From UBA7330 sp965243485 (GTDB lineage: Bacteria > Bacteroidota > Bacteroidia > Cytophagales > Cyclobacteriaceae): DNA of 64,000 nucleotides. The first letter of the stretch is position 1, and each line of letters opens with the position of its first letter. Below, one piece after another: positions 51,413 through 61,800 of this stretch. The position numbers and the translations under genes were made by a program. The stretch lies in NCBI GenBank assembly GCA_965243485.1, contig CBDEVP010000001.1:2418001-2482000 (forward strand), given 5' to 3'. The notes under the pieces are model-generated. The model did no database searches, was not told the DNA's origin, and saw only the letters and a program-made list of their open reading frames with translations.

Positions 51413-54388
51413 TTAATTAGTTTTCAAATAGGCCAACAGATCCGCCATTTCTTCAACGCTCAGCTGGACGTGTAGATTCTGTGGCATCGCTGATGTCTCG
51501 AAGGCGTTCAATGAAGCCACCTCTGACCGGTTGAGGGTATGGTCTTTGCCGGATACATCCCGAAGTGTCAGTGTGCCCGGGCCTTCATGGGCAATGATCC
51601 CGGTGAGTGAATTCCCATTTTTCAGTTCCAGCTGCCACAGTTCATACCCATCCGCAATGGACCGGTTGGGCTGCAGGATATCCAGCAGTAATGATGAATG
51701 ACTTCGGTTTTGTACGGATGCGAGGTCAGGTCCGAAGGCAATGCCATTTTCACCACCTTTCTGATGACAGATACCACAGGCTTGCTTAAATACCTCAGCT
51801 CCGTTGGAACCATTACCGCTGACTGTCAATGCCCCTTTGTATTGATTCCAGATAGAATCGGCGCCCAGCTCATTACCCTTCAGGATGGCTCTGGCCTGGA
51901 AGCGGATATCATCTTCCCGACTGTTAAGTAGCTGGACGGTCTGAGGCCAGGATAAACTGGCGGTTTGCATTTTGCCGGACTCGATGGAACTCAGGATCAG
52001 CCGCCGACCCTCCTCATTGTTCATCAGGATCCGGACACCCCGGTCACGCTGATCCGGTTGTAGCTGAGGCCAAAGATCAATCAGCGCGTTCAGGTGGTTT
52101 TTATCGTCGACAAAGTTGAAGGCATCAATGGCTGCTCTTCTTACGATTGAATGGGAATGGTTGGATATGATAGTGGTAAATTCAGAGATATTGGGGTCTG
52201 CATCGGACATGGCGATGACCCGCAGGGCATCAGCAAGAAAACGGGGGTCCTGGGCTGCTGTTTTAATTACAGATCGAGCGTAGGTCAACAGAGCATTGGC
52301 AGGTAGGTCGAAATAATTCATTTCGTTTAGCAGATTAATGCTTTGAGAACGGAGCTCCGCATTTGTTGACGCCTGAAATTTGGATTCAAGCAACCGAATG
52401 TTGGAAGGACTGATTTTGAGGCTTCTGCCTGTACCGGACAGACCCTCCAGCACAATCGGAAGATACCAGGTATCTTCGTCAGCAGTCAGTATCTCAGTGA
52501 GGAAACGGTTGATCTCTGCAGGCTGACTGGATCTCGAGATCATCCCGCTGATCCGCCTGAAGAATAGCTGTGTGGCATTTGTTTCTTTGGTTGCCAAGGC
52601 TGCAATCGCCTGATCATAGATCGATGAAATATCCGGTTCCCGGGCGGAAAGGGCCGCCAACTGCATCCAGTCGTCTTCGATATCCTGAAAAAGAAGTACG
52701 TTTCTTGCCCGGCCCGCAGCAGGCGTGTTCAGGGAACCCAGGGAAAGCAATAACTGATACCTGACTCGGGGATCTTCGTCATTCACCATGGAAACAAGTG
52801 CTTCCGAAAGCGTCTCCGATGCTTCGAGCTTTTCTTCAGCGATCCTGATGGCATTTTCTCTGATTGCGGGGGAATGATCCTTTAGCATTTCTATCAGAAC
52901 ATCGTTGCTCAACGCCTTTTTTCCTTCTAAAATCCACATGGCATGCAGTTTGCCGATTGGAGAGAGTTGACTGGTGATGGCTGTTTCTGCCAGTGGGACC
53001 AACCGGTCATCATTTCGATCCATCAGTAATCTCTGGGCATGCATACGAAACCAGCTATTTTCATGGTTTAGTAATTCTATCAATTCCTGGGAGGTCTTTT
53101 TACTCAGGTTGAGTTGATCCAGCCAGTCAGGTTCGGCCGTTTCTGTGGGTGTGATCCGGTAGATCCGTCCCTGATCAACACCAGCATAAAGATCACCTGA
53201 ATGGATCACTTCATCAGAAAGCCATTCCGGATGTTCGATGATCTTCCGGTAATAATCGATCACATAAAGGGCGCCATCGGGACCGGTGTAGTGATTGACC
53301 GGGCGGAACCATGAATCTGTGGAAGCCAGAAATTCTTTGTTTTCAAAAAAGTTTACTGACTCAAAGGTTGCCCCAAAACCATTGACTTTATCTGCATGGA
53401 TCAGGTTGTGCGTGGGTTCGGCTGTAAAGATCACATTTTCGTAGGTCGCGGGGAAAAGCCCTCCTTTGTACCAAAGGATCCCGCAGGCTGAGGTCATCAT
53501 ACCCACATCGGTCAGCAGCTGGTGCACCGGGTTTTGTGTGATCGGAAAGATCTCAAAACCCTTTCCACTTTTCGGAATGTAGTGCCGTCCGGTAGGAATT
53601 CGAAGGTGCTCATTTCGCTGCATATATTTGGCTTCCATCACCACATGAAATAAATGGCTTGCATTGCTGGTGAGAAAATAATGTCCCCATGGATCAAATG
53701 TGTGTCCGAACTGTCCCCGGGCTGAACCCATTTCAGCCTGTCCCTCCTCCGGTTTGAATTTCACAAACAGGCCATTGGCATTCTGCGGAAGTGAGGGTGC
53801 ATCAGGTTTGCCTGGAAAGTGAACGGCGGATCCCCGGTCGCCCAGCAATTCATCAAAGTTCTTGGAACTGATGGCTCCCTCATGGGAGACATAGATCCAG
53901 TTATCGATCCCATATTCCGGATTGTTGACATTGTGCTGGGGATTGGATACAGCAAAGCCCGTCAAAACGGTATCTCTTTTATCAGCTCGGCCATCATCAT
54001 CCGTATCTTCGAGATAAAGGACATGGGGTGGATCTGTGACCAGGAATCCTTTTTTCCAGCGCATGATGCCGGTAGGAAGGATCAGGCTGTCAGCAAAGAC
54101 AATACTTTCATCCGGAAATCCATCCCCATCGGTATCCAGGAGTCGCTTTACTTTACCACTTCCTGAGAGATCCAGGGGATATCCGTGCATCTCCACCACA
54201 TACCACCGTCCCAGCTCATCAATTTCCATGTCGACCGGATCAGCGATGAGGGGCTCCATGGCCATGAGCTCGATCTGGAAGCCTTCCGTGATCTCGAAAG
54301 AAGAAAGAAGGTCGCTTTGATTTTGCTTGTTTTCGCAGTTGAACAACAGCAGAGCAGGAAGCAGAAGGTAAGCGTTTCTCATTATCAT
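51413..54388 (-). CDS. PVC-type heme-binding dehydrogenase-like lipoprotein with HEAT repeats and cytochrome c
   Basis: The 991-residue lipoprotein starts MIMRNAYLLLPALLLFNC. Residues about 35-400 form a soluble glucose-dehydrogenase-like propeller of the TIGR02604 membrane-bound dehydrogenase type (DPVDMEIDELGRWYVVEMHG, DTDDDGRAD). Residues about 430-830 are alpha-helical HEAT repeats. The C-terminus is a cytochrome c domain of the TIGR02603 type with the heme motif CGICH near residue 870 and a likely distal ligand Met in SAMPQNLHVQ. It probably oxidises a sugar or alcohol and passes electrons to periplasmic cytochromes. Such proteins are frequent in Planctomycetes and Bacteroidota glycan-degradation loci. 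It leads the operon with the deacetylase and two lipoproteins. Confidence 0.92.
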   Translation of the reverse strand: MIMRNAYLLLPALLLFNCENKQNQSDLLSSFEITEGFQIELMAMEPLIADPVDMEIDELGRWYVVEMHGYPLDLSGSGKVKRLLDTDGDGFPDESIVFADSLILPTGIMRWKKGFLVTDPPHVLYLEDTDDDGRADKRDTVLTGFAVSNPQHNVNNPEYGIDNWIYVSHEGAISSKNFDELLGDRGSAVHFPGKPDAPSLPQNANGLFVKFKPEEGQAEMGSARGQFGHTFDPWGHYFLTSNASHLFHVVMEAKYMQRNEHLRIPTGRHYIPKSGKGFEIFPITQNPVHQLLTDVGMMTSACGILWYKGGLFPATYENVIFTAEPTHNLIHADKVNGFGATFESVNFFENKEFLASTDSWFRPVNHYTGPDGALYVIDYYRKIIEHPEWLSDEVIHSGDLYAGVDQGRIYRITPTETAEPDWLDQLNLSKKTSQELIELLNHENSWFRMHAQRLLMDRNDDRLVPLAETAITSQLSPIGKLHAMWILEGKKALSNDVLIEMLKDHSPAIRENAIRIAEEKLEASETLSEALVSMVNDEDPRVRYQLLLSLGSLNTPAAGRARNVLLFQDIEDDWMQLAALSAREPDISSIYDQAIAALATKETNATQLFFRRISGMISRSSQPAEINRFLTEILTADEDTWYLPIVLEGLSGTGRSLKISPSNIRLLESKFQASTNAELRSQSINLLNEMNYFDLPANALLTYARSVIKTAAQDPRFLADALRVIAMSDADPNISEFTTIISNHSHSIVRRAAIDAFNFVDDKNHLNALIDLWPQLQPDQRDRGVRILMNNEEGRRLILSSIESGKMQTASLSWPQTVQLLNSREDDIRFQARAILKGNELGADSIWNQYKGALTVSGNGSNGAEVFKQACGICHQKGGENGIAFGPDLASVQNRSHSSLLLDILQPNRSIADGYELWQLELKNGNSLTGIIAHEGPGTLTLRDVSGKDHTLNRSEVASLNAFETSAMPQNLHVQLSVEEMADLLAYLKTN

Positions 54389-54627
54389 TTGACAGGCATC
54401 ACCACCGAATAAAGATAATTTATTTGGCGCAAAAGTTGTCAGGGGACAGGAGTGAAGATAAATTTCATGGTCGCTGTAAGCTGGGTTGTACAGTCATGGT
54501 TCATCGCCCCGATTGACTTTTCTATCATAATTCTCACAATTCGAGAAAAGAAATCGTGTCAAATGGAATAAGTCTTTGGAATTGGTCTATCTTGAATGAC
54601 AAATAATGGATAAATCAGTAAACCAGC

Positions 54628-55641
54628 ATGATTGAAAATCTACCGGAATATAGTGGAGATACTCTTTTTGAGGAGAATTCCATGCCATTGTTCATGATTG
54701 AATTAGGCACTCATCGAATCATTAAAGCTAACAAATCGGCAGAAAATAAATTCAAATATTCCCGGAATGAGTTGTTGAGCATGGATCTTTCGGATCTGCG
54801 ACATGAAGAAGACAGGACGGTGGTACCCATCCCCAGGTGGAATGTCACCAATGGTCACTATCTGGAAACAACCTGTCGATGTTTGACCAAGGATCACAAT
54901 TCCATCAATCTCTCATTCACAGCCAGGTTGATCCAATATGAGAACAAGGAGGTGGCCTATATGGTCGTCAATGACATGGTTGCGAGTAAATCTTTTGCGC
55001 AAATCATAGCCAATGCCAGAAATGAAGCTGTAAGTTCGATACGGGAATCTTTAGCTCAGGAAATACACGATGGTCTGGCTCAAACATTAGCAGCATCTCA
55101 TATTTATTTCAGGAGCCTTCATAAAGAGCTTGACTTCTCCACAGAACAAATGCAGAGGTTTGAACGGGCTCTGGTATTACTTCAACAGGGAATCGAAGAA
55201 GCCAGGACGCTTGCTCATGATACGATACCTGATTCCCTGAATGATCCTTCATTTAGCGATCTGATAGAAGAACTCATGGTTGACTTCAGCAGCATTGGTG
55301 ATCATGTGGTAAAGTATACATGCGACCTTAACGGTATCGGGATCAATCAAAAAATAAAAGTCAACACTTACCGAATGCTGCAGGAAATCCTTGGAAATAT
55401 CAGGAAGCATGCGAAAGCCAGTCTCATAAAAGTTGAGATTACCATTCTTAAACAAAAAAAATTGAAGATTGTCGTCGAGGATGACGGGGTTGGATTTGAT
55501 TTGTTAAAAGTGAAGGATTCTCCGGGCATTGGCTTAACATCACTGAAGAAAAGAACAGCCAACCTGAATGGTATTTTAAATATTTATAGTGAGGTTGGCA
55601 GCGGAACCAAAATCATCATCAGGGTACCACTGGAAAATTAA
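54628..55641 (+). CDS. Cytoplasmic PAS-domain histidine kinase (HisKA_3/NarL-type)
   Basis: The 337-residue kinase has no transmembrane helix. A PAS domain spans about residues 15-120 (MIELGTHRIIKANKSAE, FKYSRNELLSMDLSDLRHEED). A HisKA_3 dimerisation domain follows with phospho-acceptor His147 in AQEIHDGLAQTLAAS. The HATPase domain has the N box EILGNIRKHAKAS, DDGVGFD and GIGLTSLKKRT. This class normally phosphorylates a NarL/FixJ-type response regulator, but no such gene is adjacent, so its partner is elsewhere. It precedes the molybdenum hydroxylase genes by 168 bp on the same strand and could respond to a cytoplasmic signal related to them. Confidence 0.93.
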   Translation: MIENLPEYSGDTLFEENSMPLFMIELGTHRIIKANKSAENKFKYSRNELLSMDLSDLRHEEDRTVVPIPRWNVTNGHYLETTCRCLTKDHNSINLSFTARLIQYENKEVAYMVVNDMVASKSFAQIIANARNEAVSSIRESLAQEIHDGLAQTLAASHIYFRSLHKELDFSTEQMQRFERALVLLQQGIEEARTLAHDTIPDSLNDPSFSDLIEELMVDFSSIGDHVVKYTCDLNGIGINQKIKVNTYRMLQEILGNIRKHAKASLIKVEITILKQKKLKIVVEDDGVGFDLLKVKDSPGIGLTSLKKRTANLNGILNIYSEVGSGTKIIIRVPLEN

Positions 55642-55809
55642 AAATCGGGAGGATAATAAAGGCTAAGTTTCTGTGACTTTATTATTTGCCACTAAGGCAC
55701 AAAGACACGAAGAATTGTAAGTGGACCTGCTACATTTTGCTGGACACCCATGTTGAAGCTTGGGTTTCATTGCCAGTCTTCTTAACTTATATCGTTAAAG
55801 CGAAGAATT
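55642..55809. repeat. Spacer with a hairpin and a CACTAAGGCACAAAG-type repeat remnant
   Basis: ATAATAAAG and CTTTATTAT, about 15 nt apart near 55653-55686, form a 9-bp stem after the kinase gene and could be a weak terminator. It is followed by GCCACTAAGGCACAAAGACACGAAG (about 55689-55713), a member of a low-complexity repeat family also seen at 20446-20490 and near 58421. No ORF is present. Confidence 0.5.
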
Positions 55810-56259
55810 ATGGCCATAGCATTCAAATTAAACAATAAGGAGACCAGCCTCGAGGTGGATCCCCAGATGCCTTTGCTCTGGGCGATACGGGATTATGCCG
55901 GGCTTACAGGAACTAAATTTTCCTGCGGGATCGCTCAATGCGGAGCCTGTACCGTGCTCATGGAAGGAAGCCCGATCCGTTCATGCGTGATGCCGGTAGC
56001 AGCTGCTCAGGGGAAGTCGATTATCACCATTGAAGGACTTTCCGAAAACAATGATCACCCGGTGCAGAAAGCCTGGATTGAGGCACAGGTACCACAATGC
56101 GGCTACTGTCAGTCGGGTCAGATCTTGAGTGCTGTGGCTTTGCTAAAGAAAAAACCAAAGCCTACCGACCAGGACATTGATGATGCCATGAACAGCGTGC
56201 TCTGCAGGTGCGGTACCTATCCCAGGATCAGAGCAGCCATTAAACTTGCCAGCCAATGA
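55810..56259 (+). CDS. Two-[2Fe-2S] iron-sulfur subunit of a molybdenum hydroxylase (IorA/XdhC-type small subunit)
   Basis: The 149-residue protein carries both clusters of xanthine-oxidase-family small subunits. The plant-ferredoxin-type site is CGIAQCGAC with a further Cys in RSC. The second, helical-domain site is QCGYCQSGQ plus CRCGTY. It transfers electrons from the molybdopterin subunit. The next gene overlaps its stop by 4 bp (ATGA) and encodes that subunit. The pair matches the isoquinoline 1-oxidoreductase (IorAB) and aldehyde-oxidase-like group, in which there is no FAD subunit. It lacks an export signal and could be co-exported with its Tat-signalled partner. Confidence 0.94.
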   Translation: MAIAFKLNNKETSLEVDPQMPLLWAIRDYAGLTGTKFSCGIAQCGACTVLMEGSPIRSCVMPVAAAQGKSIITIEGLSENNDHPVQKAWIEAQVPQCGYCQSGQILSAVALLKKKPKPTDQDIDDAMNSVLCRCGTYPRIRAAIKLASQ

Positions 56260-58400
56260 GATCATCAGCACTAAACCCCAAGATATCCAGAAGGAAGTTT
56301 GTCGGTCTTTCTTCAGCTTCTTCCATGATGCTATTGGTTGGATGTGTCCCCTCGGTTGGAAAAGATAAAATCGTAAACCTCGCTGAAGAAAGTGACGGCA
56401 CGGCGCTCAACCAGTTCATTTCCATAGATCGCAGTGGTTTGATCACCCTGTACAATCATCGTCCGGAGATGGGCCAGGGGACTTGGCAGGCCATCCCGAT
56501 GATCCTGGCTGAAGAGCTTGAAGCTGATATCAGCAAAGTAAAGATCGTCCAGTCGGAGGCTAACTCGAAGCTATACGGAAGGCAGATGGTGGTGGGCAGC
56601 CACAGCATCCAAAGTGAATTCATGAATTGCCGAAAGATGGGCGCTGCAGCCAAAGATATGTTAGTAAGAGCAGCGGCTGAGACCTGGGGCGTGCAGCCCA
56701 TGGATTGTAAAGCAGCTTATGGCGTGGTGACGCATAATCAAAGCAAAAAGAGACTGACCTATGGTGAGCTGGTGGCCAAAGCCTCAAAGCTGAAAGCCAT
56801 CGAAAATCCGAAGCTGAAGGAAGTTCAGGGGTTTGATATTATTGGTAAGCCCATTCAGAGGGCCGACATCCCCTTAAAAACCAATGGTTCTGCCAAATTC
56901 GGGATTGATATCCGGGTGCCGGGCATGCTGTATGCTTCGGTGCAGCGATCTCCGGTTTTCGAAGGATCGGTGGTGAGCTTCAACAAGGATGAGGTGCTCA
57001 AAATGCCCGGGGTGACCCATGTATTTAAGACCGGCAGGGATCTTTTTGGAAATCGTGAAGGGGTGGCGGTGCTTGGTGAAAGCAACTGGGCCGCCTATCA
57101 GGGACGAAAAGCGCTTAAGGTCGAGTGGGACGATAAGGGACTTGATAAAATATCCTCAGAAACGATCCGAAATGATTACCTCAGGGCCTCCCAGGAGAAG
57201 GGTGAGGTACTCCATGAACGGGGAAACGCGGATAACATTTTAAATGGTTCTTCAGATGTCTTTGAAGCCACTTATGAGATGCCCTACCAGGCGCATGTAC
57301 CGATGGAGCCCATGAATGCCATCGTGGATGCCAGGGCCGACTCAGCAGAATTCTGGGGATCTACCCAAAATCCGAACGGCACCAAATCCTTTCTGGCCAG
57401 ATTTCTGGGTGTGCCCGAAGACAAAGTAAAGATCAACTACACCTTCATGGGAGGAGGATTTGGCCGGAGATCCAGAACTGATGTGGCGGAGGAAGCTGCA
57501 GACCTTTCCAGGAAATCCGGCAGGCCTGTGAAAGTGATCTGGACACGAGAAGATGACCAGACGGGCGGTCCTTTCAGAGCTGCTTCCATGAATACCTGTA
57601 GAGCCGTGTTGAATGATGGAAAGATCGAAGCCCTGGAACATAAGATCGTGGCCCAGGAGATCCAAAATCAAAGCGGACCGGACATGAGGGCGGGCCGTCA
57701 GCTGATGGGTGGTGTGAACACCGAATACAGCATTCCCAATGTTTCCGTGAAGGGGGTCCTTCAAAAACATCACATACCGATTTCCTACTGGAGGGCGGTA
57801 TATCATTCCACTAACCCATTTGCGCATGAGTCCTTTATTGATGAGCTCGCCATCAAAGCGGGTAAAGATCCATTGCAGTTCAGGTTAGAGATGATGCAGG
57901 GCCATGAGCGGTTTAGAAGGGTTCTCAAAATCGTGAATGAGGAATTTAAATGGAAGGAAAAACCGGAGGGAGTGGGCAGGGGACTGGCCATTGCCGAAAG
58001 GTCCGGAGCACATTTTGCCATGATGATCGATGTGGTAAGGAATGGCAAGGGAGTAAAAGTGAAGAAGATCACCACGATCGTAGACCTGGGCATTTGCATC
58101 AATCCGGATACGGTGAAAGCACAGACCGAAGGGTCGATCGTGATGGGGCTGGGTGCAGCATTATATGGATTAACCATCGATAAAGGAGCGATCGTGGAAC
58201 AAAACTGGCATCAGTATCCGCTGCTGAAAATCGGACAGTGTCCCGAGATCGAAACCCATATCCTCAAAAGCGATGCTGATCCTGATGGAGCAGGGGAGAG
58301 CGGATTACCGACGGTGGCACCGGCCCTGGCCAATGCGATCTATGATCTGACCGGAAAAAGGATCAGGAGATTGCCACTGGATCTGGAGGCGGTTAGTTAA
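56256..58400 (+). CDS. Xanthine dehydrogenase family molybdopterin-binding subunit (IorB-like)
   Basis: The 714-residue subunit begins with a Tat signal joined to a lipobox (SRRKFVGLSSA, then LLVGC, Cys30), so it is exported folded and probably anchored. Molybdopterin-binding segments are visible: RPEMGQGTWQAIPMI near residue 70, GSAKFGIDIRVPGMLYA, FMGGGFGRR near 400, and the C-terminal GESGLPTVAPALANAI with the catalytic Glu in the GExG motif. This is the IorB type, which hydroxylates N-heterocycles or oxidises aldehydes and feeds electrons to cytochromes. The substrate is not readable. It is translationally coupled to the 2Fe-2S subunit. No FAD subunit or XdhC-like chaperone gene is next to it. 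Confidence 0.93.
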   Translation: MRSSALNPKISRRKFVGLSSASSMMLLVGCVPSVGKDKIVNLAEESDGTALNQFISIDRSGLITLYNHRPEMGQGTWQAIPMILAEELEADISKVKIVQSEANSKLYGRQMVVGSHSIQSEFMNCRKMGAAAKDMLVRAAAETWGVQPMDCKAAYGVVTHNQSKKRLTYGELVAKASKLKAIENPKLKEVQGFDIIGKPIQRADIPLKTNGSAKFGIDIRVPGMLYASVQRSPVFEGSVVSFNKDEVLKMPGVTHVFKTGRDLFGNREGVAVLGESNWAAYQGRKALKVEWDDKGLDKISSETIRNDYLRASQEKGEVLHERGNADNILNGSSDVFEATYEMPYQAHVPMEPMNAIVDARADSAEFWGSTQNPNGTKSFLARFLGVPEDKVKINYTFMGGGFGRRSRTDVAEEAADLSRKSGRPVKVIWTREDDQTGGPFRAASMNTCRAVLNDGKIEALEHKIVAQEIQNQSGPDMRAGRQLMGGVNTEYSIPNVSVKGVLQKHHIPISYWRAVYHSTNPFAHESFIDELAIKAGKDPLQFRLEMMQGHERFRRVLKIVNEEFKWKEKPEGVGRGLAIAERSGAHFAMMIDVVRNGKGVKVKKITTIVDLGICINPDTVKAQTEGSIVMGLGAALYGLTIDKGAIVEQNWHQYPLLKIGQCPEIETHILKSDADPDGAGESGLPTVAPALANAIYDLTGKRIRRLPLDLEAVS

Positions 58401-58875
58401 GAAGAGCATGATGGTGAAAACACCAAAAAGGCACAAAGTCAGTAACACCAACTCCGATCGCGGGTGGGTCCTCGGCTTATCTAGCTTATTTTCTTTAATG
58501 AAGTCAAATTAATTGGGGTGTAGAGGAAGTGTAGACACACCGTGGACGCACTGTGGAAGGACCCCGGACCGACTATATTCGCTTCATATTGGAATCATGC
58601 AATTTTTATGTGGTTTCTTGTAAAGTCAATTGACCATCGAAGTGAATTTTAAGTCTTCTGGTTGTTTTATGATTGATGAAGGTCTGTGTGTCATAGACCT
58701 TGGGTTGTAGGGGGGGGATTATTTCTGATATGTCTAGCCCCATTGTGATCATTAAAGATTGTGAGCTATGGTACAATCTTTCTTGACACCAGTGGCACAC
58801 AGACTACCGGAAAAAGTAAGCTTCTCACTTTTCGTTTGCTACAAGGAAAAGATCTGTTTTTTATGGGAGTACATA
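58401..58875. other. 475-bp gene-free spacer with repeats
   Basis: No gene is supported. It contains a weak CACCAAAAAGGCACAAAG remnant near 58421 and copy 1 of the 123-138-bp repeat (58682-58804). A small stem (AAAAGT at 58812 with ACTTTT at 58827) could end the minus-strand beta-helix gene; its minus-strand reading is followed by TTTTT-like sequence. Confidence 0.45.
58682..58804. repeat. GTCTGTG-ended dispersed repeat, copy 1 (123 bp)
   Basis: This copy starts GTCTGTGTGTC and ends GGCACACAGAC, giving imperfect inverted termini of 11 bp. It is clearly related, in the same orientation, to 63512-63649. Shared blocks include AGACCTTGGGT near the left end, the GATNATNAAAGATYGTGAG block in the middle, and TTTCTTGA plus GTGG near the right end. 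The two copies flank the beta-helix gene. Confidence 0.75.
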
Positions 58876-61800
58876 CTACTCTACAATAAACTTTAACTCG
58901 AAAGATTTTTTTTCTTGAGTCAATCGAAGGATGTACCCACCACTAGAAATTGCGCCTCTTTCTATGACCAGGCTTCCTGATTGAACATTAAGCAATTCAC
59001 TTCGAAGTAGTTTCCCGAGTAAGTCATAGATTCCCAATTGGATTGTTCCTTCTAGTTCACCTAAATATAATGTGGCTGAAGACGACATGGGGTTGGGAAA
59101 GAGAATGATCTCATTTGTATTCAGTACTGGAACAACCTCAAGGACAACATTCGTATTATCACAATAATCCGGACACTGAATACTGCAGATATCATATTGG
59201 AAAGACGATAAGCCTTCGTCGTAGAAGTTGGTGTTGTAAGTCGTTATTCCTTCTATCAGGGTGTCCAGATTTCCGAATTCAGGTTGCGTCAGGTTTTGTA
59301 TTACCCAGTCTTGCGGGTTGGGTAGGAAGTCATTTTCGACCAAATTTAATTCAAAGGAAAGACCCTTGCTTAGGTCGAGCGAAAAGAAATCGTCCTCCCC
59401 TGAGGGAACGGCTATTTCGGCGGTGGTCACAGCAGCGATACTCATGCAACCGTTGGTATCGGCTACGGTAACGCTGTAGTCGCCGGCTTCAGTTACTTCA
59501 ATCGCCTGGGTGGTATCCGTAGTTGACCACAGGTAGCTGCTGGCAGAAGGATTGACAGTCAAGGTAGTACCAGAACCTGGACAAAAGCTCAACGAACCCT
59601 GAATCGTAGGTGTCAAGGTATCATTTTCTATAACGGTTATATCATCAATACCCTGGCAGCCGTTGGTGTCGACAACTGTCAAACTGTAAACTCCGGCCTC
59701 ATTCACCTCAATGGTTTGGGAGACTTCACCGTTTGACCAGGAGTAGCTGGCAAAAACACCCGCATCCAGGGTTGTACCAGAGCCCTCGCAAAAAGCGGTA
59801 TCACCAGTAATTATTACCTCTGGCAGTACAAAAACCGAGACGAGCACACTATCCTCAGCGACGCAGCCAAAATCATCCTCTACGGTTACCTGATAAAGGG
59901 TGCTGGTGTCCGGAGACACCTCCTGCTCAGCCTCAACTCCTAAACCATTGTTCCAGGAAAATGTAAGATTACCTATCCCGCCGGTCGCAGTGGCAGAGAG
60001 CAGTAGGGGATCACCGATACAAATACTGGTATCTGACGGTACATTCAAGACTAGCTCTATGGCAGGTGGATCGTCATTCCATTCATAGGCACCCATATCA
60101 ATGGAAATATCAAATGATCGATCTTGACCATCTAAGTCAATATCGATTTGTTCTGTATTGTCATCATCTGAATCGACATCTATCAAATCTAAGGGTAAGG
60201 CTGATTCGAATCCGGCATCTTTTGCAGGAGAACAACTTGCAATTCGAAGATTGGCATTTTGCCTATCCAGAAATTGTGGGTCTGACTCAAGGTTATTTCC
60301 TCCATCACTAATGCCTGTTGAAATACCGCCGTCAACATCTGAAAAGGATACTGTAATTGTTGCGTTATCATTAAAAAGTTCATTAGCCGAAGTTGCAGCT
60401 GAATCTCCCCACAAAATCGAATTGGTAATATTCATTGAGTTGGTTCCCTGAGTGCCGTTAGCATGCACTGCACCACCTTCTTCATCGGCAGTATTATCAA
60501 AGAAGGTGCAATTGACCAGATTGGCATTCATCACTCCACCTGTATCAGAAGGTGTGTCAAAGAATGATGTGGAACCTAGAGCACCTCCGCGGTGACTTGC
60601 GTAATTCTGATAAAACGCACAATTAAGAACCTGATGATTACGAACACCCGTTTGTGAACCTCTCAAGAAAACGGCTCCACCTTCGCCATCATTGACCGGG
60701 CTGGTACCTTCGGATCTATTATTTGCAAAGAAGCAGTTTGCTAATGTATCATTAGCTATTGCATCAAAGCTTGCTCTGGCAAAAACAGCACCACCCTGAC
60801 CTCCCGCAACATTATTCTCGAAGGTAGAGTTCTTAATGACAACATTCGAAGTACCCTGAATGATACGGTACCATATACCAGCTCCCCTGTCGGTAGATTT
60901 ATTATTAATAAAGGTGCAACTATCAATAACAGTAGCTAGTATAGAGTTTTCACCTGATGGAGTCATACTGATTCCACCACCGTCATTTCCTACGAAGTTG
61001 TCTTGAAATGTACATCCAATAATCTGAGGACGGACTATGGCTCCAGAATTACCAAGCATAAGAATTGCTCCACCAGTACTGGAAACATTTCCGGTGGAAG
61101 CTGTATTTCCTTCAAATATACAATCCTTGATAAGGGCTTCACAAACTCCCCCTAAGACGCAATCGATTGCCATTCCACCGCCACCGCCGGCGAAGTTGTT
61201 TCGAATAGTACAATTGCGGATTTGGATATTCGCGGTCCCGGAAGGATTTGCGTCCAGATAGATTCCACCTCCGGAGAAGAATGTACCATCAATGGCGGAA
61301 CCATTGGCATTCCCTTCTTCGATGATGAAGCCATCTAAGATGGTATTAGCAGTTGAATTTTCTATACTGAGCACTCTAAAGCTATTGTCTGTGCTGTCGT
61401 TAGAGACACCTATATCCCCACTCAAGATGGTTAGGTTGGTGGTCCAGTCACGCTGATTCAGCTGTGTTTCATTGCCAGAAAAGCCACCATAAACTTCAAC
61501 ATCCGGTTTAATTTGAAATGAAGTAAGACGGTCAGATACATCACAAGATGTACAGTTAACCGGTAGGTAAATGGCTTCGGCCACCCATACCTGATCTCCT
61601 GCAAATGCAGCAGTAATACCATCTTGAAACTCTACAAAAGCATCCTCCCATGATGTTCCGTCATTGTTACCGGTAGCAAATTTATCGACGTAAATAACTC
61701 CAACTTCATAGGCTCCAAGGTCTACTATATTATTATGAATTCGTAAATCTCCATCTAAATCTAAAATTTGCGAAGGGAGTAGAGCATCATTATTCCCAAT

